Positions 49,332-59,300 of a stretch of 64,000 nt of DNA are shown here, piece after piece; positions within the stretch are counted from its first letter, which is position 1; each line of letters starts with the position of its first letter. The notes under the pieces are model-generated. The model was not told where the DNA came from. It saw nothing but the letters and a program-made list of their open reading frames with translations, and ran no database searches. The stretch is from DASYAE01 sp036501535. GTDB taxonomy: Bacteria; Actinomycetota; Actinomycetes; Streptomycetales; Catenulisporaceae. The stretch covers positions 62,001-126,000 of the forward strand of contig DASYAE010000237.1 of assembly GCA_036501535.1 (NCBI GenBank). Reading direction: 5' to 3'. A program made the position numbers and the translations under genes.

Positions 49332-52300
49332 TCAGGGCTCGTCGTTGCCGCTGCCCCCGTAATCGCCGCCCCCGTCGTCGCCTTCGGGACTTCCGGTGTT
49401 GCCTTCGCCGTTCGGGGAGTTGAACCAGCCTCTGACGTTGCTCCACACCTTCTTCACCGCGGGCCAGGAGCCCTTCACGGTGATCGCAGCGACGAGTACG
49501 ATTTCGGAGCCGTCCCCCGCCGTTGTGATCATGTTGGGACTGTCGTGGATGCCTTTCGCCTGCGACTGGGTGGAGAGCGTGCTGCCGAGATCGGCTTGGC
49601 TGAAGCTCGCCTCCGTCTTGAGGTCCTGCGCCAGCAGATCGTCGCCCGGGACGGGCTTGAGCCATGGGGGCGTCGAGATGTCGTCCGCGTCCGTCGAGCG
49701 GGTCTGCACCTGCAGGCCCTGGGCGTCGATGTATTCGCCGAGCGACATGGCCTTCTGCCCGGTTTCCGGATCAGCGGACGCGCCGGTCAGGATGGAGCTC
49801 GGCGGCGGCGGCTCCTTGTCCCCGGCCTGGGTCACCGTGATGCGGTATGCGTCCAACTCGTTCGAGACCTCTTGGGCGAGGCTGCCAGGCCCGGATCCGC
49901 ATGCCATGGACTTCGAACAGGCGACGCCCCAGGTGACGAGATCCTGCAGCTGCTGGGTCTTGTACGTGGTGCCCCAGTCCTGCTCCATCAGTGCCGCGGC
50001 GTCGCCGTATGCCGCCAGCAGATCCCCGTAGTCCGGGTCGTCCTCCTGCATGTAGACGATCCCTGCAGGGTCCAGAGACTGGAAGGTACTGTTCGGGTCG
50101 TCGTCCGAGTTCTCGTCGTACTGCGTCACGTCCGGCGGGGACGGGGTTCCGCTGTTGCTGCCGCGGCCGGAGCCGTCACCACCCATGTCCATGTCGCCGG
50201 TGGGGTCGCTGCTGCTGACCGGGTCGTTGCCCGCGTAGTCGTAGCCGGCGAGCTGGGTGGGGTCGCCGGTTTCCAGGGCGGGGTCCATGCTGACGAAGCT
50301 GCCGGTGACCGGGTCGTACCAGCGGGCGCCGACGTTGGTCAGGCCGGTGGCGCTGTCGTCGACGTCGTCGAGGAAGGTGCGGTCGTCGGTCCAGGCGACC
50401 GTCCCGCCGCGGGGGTTGCCGTACGGGTCGTACTGCCGCCAGGTGGGCTCCTGGCAGGTGTAGTCGAGGGAGAGGGTATTCGTGCCGTGCTGGTCGGAGG
50501 CGATCTCGAAGCTGTAATCGTTCCCTGATCCGGTGCGCACGGCGGTCGCGCCGCCGGGGAGCGAGTAGTAGCGGTCTCCGGTTAGGGCGCCGGTCGTGGT
50601 GTTGACGCTGATCTGCTCGTCGGGCAGATAGAGCGTGGTGGTGGGTCCGTCGGTCTGGGACAGCAGGCTGCCGTCGGTGCCGTACACGTACGAGCCGACC
50701 TGGGCACCGGTCGAGGTGTTGGTCACCCCGGTCAGCTGCTGTGCGGCGTCCCAGGCAAGGGTCTGATTCCCGGTCGGGGTCTGCCGGGAGTCCTGTTCGC
50801 CGTCTGGGTCGTAGGCGTAACTCGTCGACCCGGTCACTGCGCCGGTGGTGCTGGTGGAGGTCGGCGCGGTGGTCTGGCTGGTCGAGTATCCGTAGGCGGT
50901 GGTGGCGAAGGTGCCGGTCGACGGGGCCAGCGCGCTTTCCGAGGCCCGCTCGCCGGCGGCGTTGTAGGTGAAGGACTCGAAGTACTCCGAGGCCGTCCCG
51001 AGCGCGTCGCCGACCGTCGGGCGCGAACCGGTGGTCGGGGTGGCGGCGCAGTCGTCGGTCGCGGTCCACGCCTCGGACAGCTGCTGCTGCGTCGTGTACG
51101 TGTAGCACTGGGTTTCCGAGGTGGCCGCGGAGCCGAGCTGCTCGTCGGTCTCCGAGGTGATCACGTCGGCCGTGTCGTACGTGTACGTGGTCTGATCGAC
51201 CTCGGTCGGCGTGGCGGTGCTGCTGCCGTTGGAGCGGGTGACCAGCCGGTCGGTCAGGTTCCCGGTGTGCGGGTCGTACTGGTCGGTGACGTACGCCTCG
51301 TCCGACCCGGCACCCAGCACGTCCTGTTCGACCTGCCCGTACGCCGTGTACGTAGTGCCTTCCGCGTACCCGTTCAGGCCGCCGACCGCTGAGGGCAGGT
51401 CCAGTGCCGTCGTGGTGGAGTAGGTGACTGTCTCGGCCGGGAGTCCGCCGCCGGAGGGATACGAGGTCTTCACCAGCGTGCCGTTGACCGGCTCGTAGGT
51501 GTCGCTGAACTCGTATTCGGCGCCCATCGACGAGCCCGGCGCGCCCGCCGGGATCTCGACCAACTCGCCGGTCGACTCGCCGAACACGTTGAATCCGAGC
51601 TGCTGCGTGGTGTATGCGAACCCGTTCGCGTAAGCGGTCGCGGTGGTGGCCTGCCCCTTCGGATCGGTCATGTTCTGCGCGGCGGCCCCGTTGGCGTCGT
51701 CGTACACCCACGAGTCGGTCTCGTCGCCCGGGGCGCTCGAGGAGACGTAGTTCTGCTCGCTGCCGGACGACCCGGTCCACTGGTACTGCGCGGTCTCCCG
51801 GCCGAGCTGGTCGTAGGTGTAGCCGACGTGGTCGCCCTCGGCGTCCGCGGACTGCAACAGGTTGCCGTCCCCGTCGTACGACATCGTGGTGGTTCCGGCG
51901 TCCGGGTCAGTGGACTGCGTCTTCTGGCCGAGCAAGTTGTACGTCTGCGTCCACTGATCGCCCGCCGCGTCCTTCGTCGAGTCCTGCTTGCCCTGCGCGT
52001 CGTACGTGTAGTCGGTGGTGTCCGCGGTGCCGCCGGTGATGTAGAACACGCCGGTGCTGGTGTTGGACGGGATGTCCAGGGCCGGGTTCGCGGTGTACTC
52101 GGTCTCCGCGGTGGTCTGTCCCAGCGGGTTGGTCACCGTGGTCTGCACCGTTCCGGCACGCGACGGCACCGTGCCGCTCGCCGCGCTGCCGGGGATGTCC
52201 GGGATCGCCGTGGTCGCGTCCCCGTCGTACACGGTGACCGACGTGGATACGATCTTCGCGTCGTTCTCCGAGACGTCCTCGACCTGGCGGCCGGTCCCGT

Positions 52301-55300
52301 CGTACACGTAGTCGTCCTGGTCGGGCACCTGGTTCGAGGCCACCGCCACCAGGCTCAGCGCGGGCTCCGAGCTGTCGTCGTAGTAGTTCGTGTTCTTGGT
52401 CTCGGTCCAGCCGCGCGAGTCGTACAGCGTGTCCGAGATCAGCCGGCCGTCACCCGTCGGCGTCGTGGCCAGGGTCTGGGTCTGGCGTACCCGGCCGAGC
52501 GAGTCGTAGATCGTGGCCGAGGGCACGTAGTTGCCCTCCTCGTCCAGCGTCCCGGTCACCACGCCCGAGACCGACTTGTTCGACTCGGTATATGCGTAGG
52601 TGATGTTCGGGCTCTCGGAGGTGGGACGGGAGTCCTTCCAGATGCTGGTCGGCCGGCCCAGCGAGTCGTACTGCGCGGTGGTGACCACACCGTTCTGATC
52701 GGTGGAGGTCAGTACCAGACTCCGGGTCGGATCCAGCGTGGTGGAGGAGACGTGCGTGGTCGTCACCGTGCCCGAAGAACCCGTGTACGTGGTCGAAGGC
52801 GCATTGACTTGCTCTGCCGTGGTCAACCCCACCGAGTTGACCGTGTAGCTCGTCACGGTCTCGTTGCCGTCCGCGTCGTACGCGTCCAGCACCCGGCCGT
52901 ACGTGTCATACGTGTCCTGCGACTCGGTCTGCCAGGTGAACGCGCCCGGCGTCCCGGACACCGCCTGTCGTGCCATCGTGGCGGCGCCGACCGTCGGCGC
53001 GGCGCTCTGCGGGAACGCGGTGTTGAACTTGCCGTCGTCGTAGAACATCTCCACGGCCTTCGACACCTGCGACGCGGTCACCGACGACGGGGCGCCCAGG
53101 GAGTCGAGCGAGCCGGGCACCGACGTGGGCGATCCCGCGGTGTAGCCCTTGCAGGCCACCTGGTCGCTCTCTTTGTACGACACGAGGCCGACCAGGTTCT
53201 TCGCGCTGTTCACCGGCGCGTACTGATCCCTCGTGCACGAGTCGTACGCCGTGTTGACCGGATCGGTGTGCGAGTACGAGAACTGCAGCAGGCCGAAGTC
53301 CGCGTCCGTCGTCGTCGCGTCGTAGCTTTCGTCGGTCTCGGTGATCCGCCAGGTGTTCTGCTCCCCGCCGTCCGTCAGCGCGGTGCGCGTCCACGTCTCC
53401 GCCGGCCCGACCATGTTCGCGGTCAGCGCGGGCAGGCCCGACGGGTTCATCGTCGCGGCCGCTGCGGAGACCCAGTACGAGGTGATGGTCGACGACTCCA
53501 CCGGGCCGCCCGAGCCCGGATACGTCGTCGACTCCAGCGCATCGCCGGCCAGCTCGTCGTAGTCGACGTGTGTTCCGCCCTGCGAGTCGGTCACCGAGAT
53601 CGAGGAGGTACCCGACGGCAGGGTGTCGCCGTTCATCCCCCGGTAGTACTGCACGGTCGACTCGGTCTGCGGGTTGTTCGCCACTTCGCCGGTGTACGTG
53701 GTCACCGTGGCATAACCGCGGAACTGCCCGTAGGTGCGGTACTTCGACTGCACGCTCTGGTTGTCGTCGTAGTGCCAGGCCGCGCCTCCGCCGTAGGAGT
53801 AGTCCGTCTCCTCGGTCAGCGACCCGCCGGTCTTGTCCGCCACCAGGACCTGGGTGACCGCGTACGACTTGAACCAGTCCAGCACCGGTTTGCCCTCGTT
53901 GCTCGCCGGCGACCAGTACACCGGGAAGCACGAATCCGTGTTCGCCGACGTGACGGCGGAGGACGTACTGGAGGAGTACGACGACGAACACGCGTCCGGC
54001 GTGCCGTAGGTCACCGTGGTCACGGCTCCCATCTCCCCGGTGATCGAGGAGATCCGGAACCGGTACAACCCCGGATACGTCGCGTTGGACACCCGGTTCT
54101 GCAGATCGACTGCGCCGAACGACACCGACTGCGCGGGCGCCGGCGACGACGAGCCGCCCGTGCTGGTGTCGTCCCCGGCGTGCGAGATCGAGGCCAGCCA
54201 GAGCGTCGGCGACAGTCCGTCCCCCGACGCCGGCTCCGTCTGCGTGAACGTATATGCGTCTATGTCCTCATAGGCTCCGGCCGACACGCTGTACTGCTCG
54301 GTCACGATCGACGAGAGCCGCACCTGCGAGAACATTGAGGGCCCGTACTCCGTGCACGTCGTGCCCGATGCGCACATCAGGTCCGCCGGAACGTCCGGAT
54401 ACTGTGTCGCCACGTTCGACGTCGACAGCGCCCCGCAGGTCGTGGCGACACACCTCGACGAGGTGTTGAACACCACCTTGTCGGGCACCGTCCCGTACTC
54501 CCCGCCTGCGGTGAACCCGTAGTCGATCTCGGACAGGTACGAGTCGCTGATGTACGGGACGTCTTTCGCGCCGCTGTCCTCGCCGTAGTAGTTCGTGGTC
54601 TGCCCGTAGTAGTACGCCGTCGCGTCGCTGTGCGTGTCGACCACGTAGTCCAGGTGCCACTCGTACGCCATCGTGCACACCGAGGATGAGAAGCCTGACG
54701 ACGAATAGCACGGATCGCCCGAGAGCGCGGAATACACCGGCATCGTGTCCACCGAGTCCGTCGAGGCGTCCCCACTGGACCAGCCCGGCAGGTGCTGAAG
54801 TCCGAACTCGTACTCCGTGCCGTTGCGCTCGGTCACCGTCCAGTAGTCCGCGCCCAGGCTGTACGCGCCGAACACGGCCGAGGAATCGGACACGTGCGTG
54901 ACCACGTCCCCGGTGTCGTCCTGCTCCTGCCACGTCGAGGTGGTCACCCCGCCCGCGGTCGTCGAGGAGACGAAGACCAGCGGGGTGTCCGTGCCGTTCA
55001 GCGACATCTGCACGACTTCGCCGTCGTAGCACATGTCGTTGGTCGCGTCCGGCGACGCGGTCCCCTCCGGATCGTCGTCACACGGCGTGGTCGACAACGC
55101 GATGAACGAATCCGGGGTCTGCCATCCATCCCCGAGCCACGAGGACTGCGTCTGCGTAGTCGCGGTCTGGCCGTCCAGCTCCTGCGAGTTGTAGTCCAGC
55201 GACACCGACGGAACCAGCGGCGTCGACGCGGACGGCATCGTGATCGGGTACGAATACGTGAACGCCCCCGAGTCCCCGCCCTCGGCCCACGTCCCGGACG

Positions 55301-56150
55301 GCTTGAGCTTCGCGGCGGCGTACGTGCCGCCCTCCCCGCCCTCCTGGCCGGTCGAGTCCGTCGCCCCGATCACCGATGCCCCGCCGCTCGGAGCCGTGGT
55401 CAGCGTCGCGTCCGCGTCCGCGTCCGACACTGACGCCGACACCGACGCCGTCTGCGCCGCGGCGCCGAGCCGCACCACCGCCGACACGCTCGACGACTTC
55501 GGGTCCTGCACCGAGTCCAGCGGGGTCTGCTTGCGGCACTGCGCCAGGTGCGGCGTGGTCAACGCGCACTGCGGCAACGCCACCAGTTGCAGGCGCGACC
55601 CGTAGTTGCCTCCATAGGCCTGCGAGAACGACCCGTAGTCCAGCCCCACCCGGACGCCGCCGGCCTGCGCCCCGCCGTCGCCGGCTACGTCGAACACCAT
55701 CGCCGAGACACCCAACGCCGCGGCCTGCGCGTGCGAGAGCACGGTGGCCGTCACCCGCGACGGCCCCTGGTACGTCCCCGAACCGGTGTCGTCCCTGACC
55801 GCCTGCACCCACAAGGGCGTCCCCGCGATCCGGTCCGTCGCACCGGCCGACTGTCCTGCGCCCGGCGCGTCCAGTGCCGCGCTGCCCGACCCCGCCTGAG
55901 GCCACTGGGTGTCTGTGGGCTGATACTTCTGGTCCGCCTGGTTCGGCGCCGGGATGTTCTTCGGCTGCACGACGTGCAGACCTTTCACCGGCACGCTCGC
56001 CGGCGCCGACGGAGCCGACGCGTGCACCGCCGGTGCCGGCGCCGCTCCGGCGTATAGCCCCGTCCCCGCCGCCAGAGCGGCCACGGCCGCCAAAGCCGTC
56101 ACCCGGCCCCGAGCGCGATTCCAGGCAGCAGACAGCGTGAACCGTGACAT
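49332..56150 (-). CDS. Very large secreted RHS/YD-repeat protein
   Basis: The protein has 2272 aa. ATG 56150 is preferred; ATG 56171 and 56174 are in frame but have no ribosome-binding site. A signal peptide (about 1-42, ending near APAVHA) leads to a beta-rich N-terminal half, then YD repeats (about 1180-1970) such as YTYDQLGRETAQY. The RHS core ends ARWYDPVTGSFVSMDP and GYDYAGNDPVSSSDPTGD near residue 1990. The last 280 residues are unique, with no toxin motif I recognise and an acidic Gly-rich end. No immunity-like gene follows within 275 bases. It is divergent from the surface protein at 56335. Confidence 0.88.
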   Translation of the reverse strand: MSRFTLSAAWNRARGRVTALAAVAALAAGTGLYAGAAPAPAVHASAPSAPASVPVKGLHVVQPKNIPAPNQADQKYQPTDTQWPQAGSGSAALDAPGAGQSAGATDRIAGTPLWVQAVRDDTGSGTYQGPSRVTATVLSHAQAAALGVSAMVFDVAGDGGAQAGGVRVGLDYGSFSQAYGGNYGSRLQLVALPQCALTTPHLAQCRKQTPLDSVQDPKSSSVSAVVRLGAAAQTASVSASVSDADADATLTTAPSGGASVIGATDSTGQEGGEGGTYAAAKLKPSGTWAEGGDSGAFTYSYPITMPSASTPLVPSVSLDYNSQELDGQTATTQTQSSWLGDGWQTPDSFIALSTTPCDDDPEGTASPDATNDMCYDGEVVQMSLNGTDTPLVFVSSTTAGGVTTSTWQEQDDTGDVVTHVSDSSAVFGAYSLGADYWTVTERNGTEYEFGLQHLPGWSSGDASTDSVDTMPVYSALSGDPCYSSSGFSSSVCTMAYEWHLDYVVDTHSDATAYYYGQTTNYYGEDSGAKDVPYISDSYLSEIDYGFTAGGEYGTVPDKVVFNTSSRCVATTCGALSTSNVATQYPDVPADLMCASGTTCTEYGPSMFSQVRLSSIVTEQYSVSAGAYEDIDAYTFTQTEPASGDGLSPTLWLASISHAGDDTSTGGSSSPAPAQSVSFGAVDLQNRVSNATYPGLYRFRISSITGEMGAVTTVTYGTPDACSSSYSSSTSSAVTSANTDSCFPVYWSPASNEGKPVLDWFKSYAVTQVLVADKTGGSLTEETDYSYGGGAAWHYDDNQSVQSKYRTYGQFRGYATVTTYTGEVANNPQTESTVQYYRGMNGDTLPSGTSSISVTDSQGGTHVDYDELAGDALESTTYPGSGGPVESSTITSYWVSAAAATMNPSGLPALTANMVGPAETWTRTALTDGGEQNTWRITETDESYDATTTDADFGLLQFSYSHTDPVNTAYDSCTRDQYAPVNSAKNLVGLVSYKESDQVACKGYTAGSPTSVPGSLDSLGAPSSVTASQVSKAVEMFYDDGKFNTAFPQSAAPTVGAATMARQAVSGTPGAFTWQTESQDTYDTYGRVLDAYDADGNETVTSYTVNSVGLTTAEQVNAPSTTYTGSSGTVTTTHVSSTTLDPTRSLVLTSTDQNGVVTTAQYDSLGRPTSIWKDSRPTSESPNITYAYTESNKSVSGVVTGTLDEEGNYVPSATIYDSLGRVRQTQTLATTPTGDGRLISDTLYDSRGWTETKNTNYYDDSSEPALSLVAVASNQVPDQDDYVYDGTGRQVEDVSENDAKIVSTSVTVYDGDATTAIPDIPGSAASGTVPSRAGTVQTTVTNPLGQTTAETEYTANPALDIPSNTSTGVFYITGGTADTTDYTYDAQGKQDSTKDAAGDQWTQTYNLLGQKTQSTDPDAGTTTMSYDGDGNLLQSADAEGDHVGYTYDQLGRETAQYQWTGSSGSEQNYVSSSAPGDETDSWVYDDANGAAAQNMTDPKGQATTATAYANGFAYTTQQLGFNVFGESTGELVEIPAGAPGSSMGAEYEFSDTYEPVNGTLVKTSYPSGGGLPAETVTYSTTTALDLPSAVGGLNGYAEGTTYTAYGQVEQDVLGAGSDEAYVTDQYDPHTGNLTDRLVTRSNGSSTATPTEVDQTTYTYDTADVITSETDEQLGSAATSETQCYTYTTQQQLSEAWTATDDCAATPTTGSRPTVGDALGTASEYFESFTYNAAGERASESALAPSTGTFATTAYGYSTSQTTAPTSTSTTGAVTGSTSYAYDPDGEQDSRQTPTGNQTLAWDAAQQLTGVTNTSTGAQVGSYVYGTDGSLLSQTDGPTTTLYLPDEQISVNTTTGALTGDRYYSLPGGATAVRTGSGNDYSFEIASDQHGTNTLSLDYTCQEPTWRQYDPYGNPRGGTVAWTDDRTFLDDVDDSATGLTNVGARWYDPVTGSFVSMDPALETGDPTQLAGYDYAGNDPVSSSDPTGDMDMGGDGSGRGSNSGTPSPPDVTQYDENSDDDPNSTFQSLDPAGIVYMQEDDPDYGDLLAAYGDAAALMEQDWGTTYKTQQLQDLVTWGVACSKSMACGSGPGSLAQEVSNELDAYRITVTQAGDKEPPPPSSILTGASADPETGQKAMSLGEYIDAQGLQVQTRSTDADDISTPPWLKPVPGDDLLAQDLKTEASFSQADLGSTLSTQSQAKGIHDSPNMITTAGDGSEIVLVAAITVKGSWPAVKKVWSNVRGWFNSPNGEGNTGSPEGDDGGGDYGGSGNDEP

Positions 56151-56334
56151 CTCCGACCCCACTCCGACCATCATCGATCGCGTATAACAGGGCGTGGAAC
56201 GCGATACGAGCTCTGCGATGATTGATGGCGAAACACTGCCATCGGATGCTTGTCGCGGACAAGGCGCGGGCGGTAGAGATGCTCCCCAGAGTCGCCTTCG
56301 GGCACGTACACGGAAGGGGCGGGACGACTTCGCC

Positions 56335-59300
56335 ATGCCACGAACCACTCCGCGATCGCGCGCCGGAATGTCGCGCGCGGTCAGCATCCTGGGCGCGGGG
56401 GCACTCGCCCTCGGGCTCGTGACGGCCGCACCGGTCGTCGCCACAGCCGCTCCAGCGAGACAACAGACTGCCGCCGCCGCGGCCGCCGGCGGGAACAGCG
56501 CCGCGAAGACCTACCAGACCCCGGAACAGGCCTCGGCCCAGGCGGTCAGAACCGGCAAGGCCGTGCCGGTCACCGGCTCGACCACCGCGACCAGCACCCT
56601 GACCGCGCAGCCCGACGGCAGCTTCACCCTGAGCGAATCCGCCGCCCCGGTCCGGGCCAAGGTCGGCGGAGCGTGGAAGAACCTGAGCGCGCAGCTGGTC
56701 GAGAACCACGACGGGACCTACTCGCCCGCCGTCTCCACCGACCCGCTCACCCTCTCCGGCGGCGGCACCGCCCCGCTGGCCACCATGGTCGACGGCTCCT
56801 ACAGCCTGGCCCTGACCGCCCCGATGAGCCTGCCGCGGCCCGAGATCAGCGGCGACAGTGCGACGTATCCGAACGTCCTGCCCGGCGTGAACCTGACCGT
56901 GACGGCGCACACCAGCGGCGGGTTCAGCGAAGTTCTCGAGATCGAGAACGCCGCCGCGGCCGCGAACCCGGCCCTGAAGACGCTCGCCTTCGCCACCCGG
57001 GCCAAGGGCCTGACTCTCAAGGCCGGCCAGGACGGCACCATCGCAGCCCTCGCATCCGACGGCGCGACCGTCTTCTCAGCACCCGCACCCGACATGTGGG
57101 ACTCGGCCGGCGCCGGCGCAGGCACCTCGGCAGCCGCCAAGTCCGCCGACGCGACGAAGGCCGGCCGCGCCGGGACCGGCGAGCCTCTGGTCTCCACCGA
57201 CGCCGCGCCCGGCGCAGCCGCGCACACCGCACCGCTCGGCGTGAGCGTCACCGGCGACCACATCACCTTGGCTCCGAACCTCGGCCTGCTCACCGGCGCC
57301 CCCGGCACCGGCGTCGCCTACCCCGAGTTCATCGACCCGACCTGGGACCCCGCCGGGTCCGCCGCCTCCTCCTGGGCCTACGTCTCCAGCGACTTCTCCG
57401 GCCAGGAATACTACGACACGTCCAACTACCTGCAGATGGGCACCAACCCCGACACCGGGGGAACTTCGTACACGTACTACACGCTGCCGGTGCCCTCGCA
57501 GATCTATGGCGCGACGATCAACTCTGCCACGCTGTACGTACCCGAGGCCTGGTCGAAGTCCTGCACCGCCACGCCGGTCCAGCTTTGGCAGACCGGCACG
57601 ATCTCCAAGTCCACCACGTACGGCAACCGCCCCGGCTGGACCAAGGAGCTGGGCAGCGACGACGTGGCGTACAACTGGTGGAGCGGCGGCCAGATCGGCG
57701 CCGGCACCGACGAGTGCCCCGGCGGCGCCAACGACGTCGCCTTCAACCCCTCCGACGCCTCGGCCCTGACCAGCCTGGTCGGTACGGCCGCCGCCGACTC
57801 CTGGGGCAACATCACCTTCGGCCTGCAGGACACCGGCGGCGGCTGGATGCAGTTCTCCGACCCCGCCACCGGCTCGGGCGACTCCGGCGCGAACTCGACC
57901 ATGACCATCAACTACGCCAACCAGCCGTCCGCCCCCAAGCTGTCCACCTCGCCGGTCGCCAACTGCGCCACCGGCACCAGTATCCTGGGCAACGGCACCG
58001 TCACGCTCGACGCCAGCGTCTACGACAAGGACGGCGACTCCACCGGCAGCCTCAACGCGAACTACACCGTCTACGCCGCCGGCACCACCGCCGACAACAT
58101 CAAGACCGCCACCCTGTCGGCCGGCTCGAACACCACCGCGGAACTCCAGATCGCCGCATCCACCCTGCAGAGCGCGGTGAGCAAATACGGCAGCGACGAC
58201 GAGGTGAAGGTCACCTTCGCGGTGAACGTCAGCGACGGACTTCCCGGCGTGCCGGCCTCCACGACGAGCACCTGTTCGTTCACTTATTCCACCGCCGTGC
58301 CCGGCGAGCCGAACATCGCGGACTCCGCCGGCAACTCCGGCTGCGACACCCTGGCCTACACCGTGGGGACCTCCGCCGGCTTCACGCTGGAGCCCAACGG
58401 CACCAGCACCGCCTCCACCGAGCCGACCAGCTACACCTACCAGCTCAACGGCGGCAATCCGGTCACCGTCAGCACGAACTCTGCGGCGAAGTACGACGCG
58501 GGCATCACCGTCACCCCGACCAGGAGAACCAACATCCTGAGCTTCAACGCGGTCGCGGCCGGCGGGAACATCGGCCAGGCGAACTACTGCACCATCAACG
58601 CCGCGGCCCCGGCGTCCGCGGTCGACCAGGACCTGACCGGTGACGGCGTTCCCGACCTGCTCACCGTCGGCAACGGCACCGCGGGCACGGCCTCGGGCCT
58701 CTGGCTCGCCGGCGGCCGGGGCGACGGCGGCCGCTTCGACGGCACCGTGGACACCAGCGCCACCGACATCGCCCCGCAGGGCCCGCAGGACGTCGGCGTC
58801 CCCGCCTCGTGGAACGGCCTGAATGCGATCACCGGCCAGTTCACCGACTCCGGCTTCAACGACATCGAGGCCTACCAGCCCGGAACCGACGACGTCTACG
58901 TCCTGCCCGGCCAGGGCGACGGGTCCGCGACCACCTCCGACGAGCAGAACCTCACCGGCGTCCTGACCGACACCAGCCTGGTCTCCAACGACACCAACGA
59001 CCCGCTGCAGCTGGCCGACGCCTACAACGCCTCCGGCGACGACGAGCCCTACCCCGACCAGATCGGCGTGTTCGACGACCCGAACACCTCCGTCGGCACT
59101 TACCTGGCCTACTTCGCCGACAGCGACGGCTTCAACAGTTTCGACGCGGGCAACTACGAGGGCCTGCCCTACGAGCTGACCGACACCACACCCGACGGCA
59201 CGATGGACTGGAACGACTGGACCATCAGCACCGACAACGACACCCGCGCCGGCACCACGTACACCGACATGTACCTGTGGAACCAGTCCACCGGCGCCCT

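Noticed and set aside
49332..50200. RHS C-terminal tail as a named toxin
   Set aside because: No nuclease, deaminase or ADP-ribosyltransferase residues could be recognised and no immunity gene is adjacent.
51828..54338. Open frame of 836 codons antisense to the RHS gene
   Set aside because: Its product is an Arg/Val-rich string with no fold; the RHS frame on the other strand has clear YD repeats.
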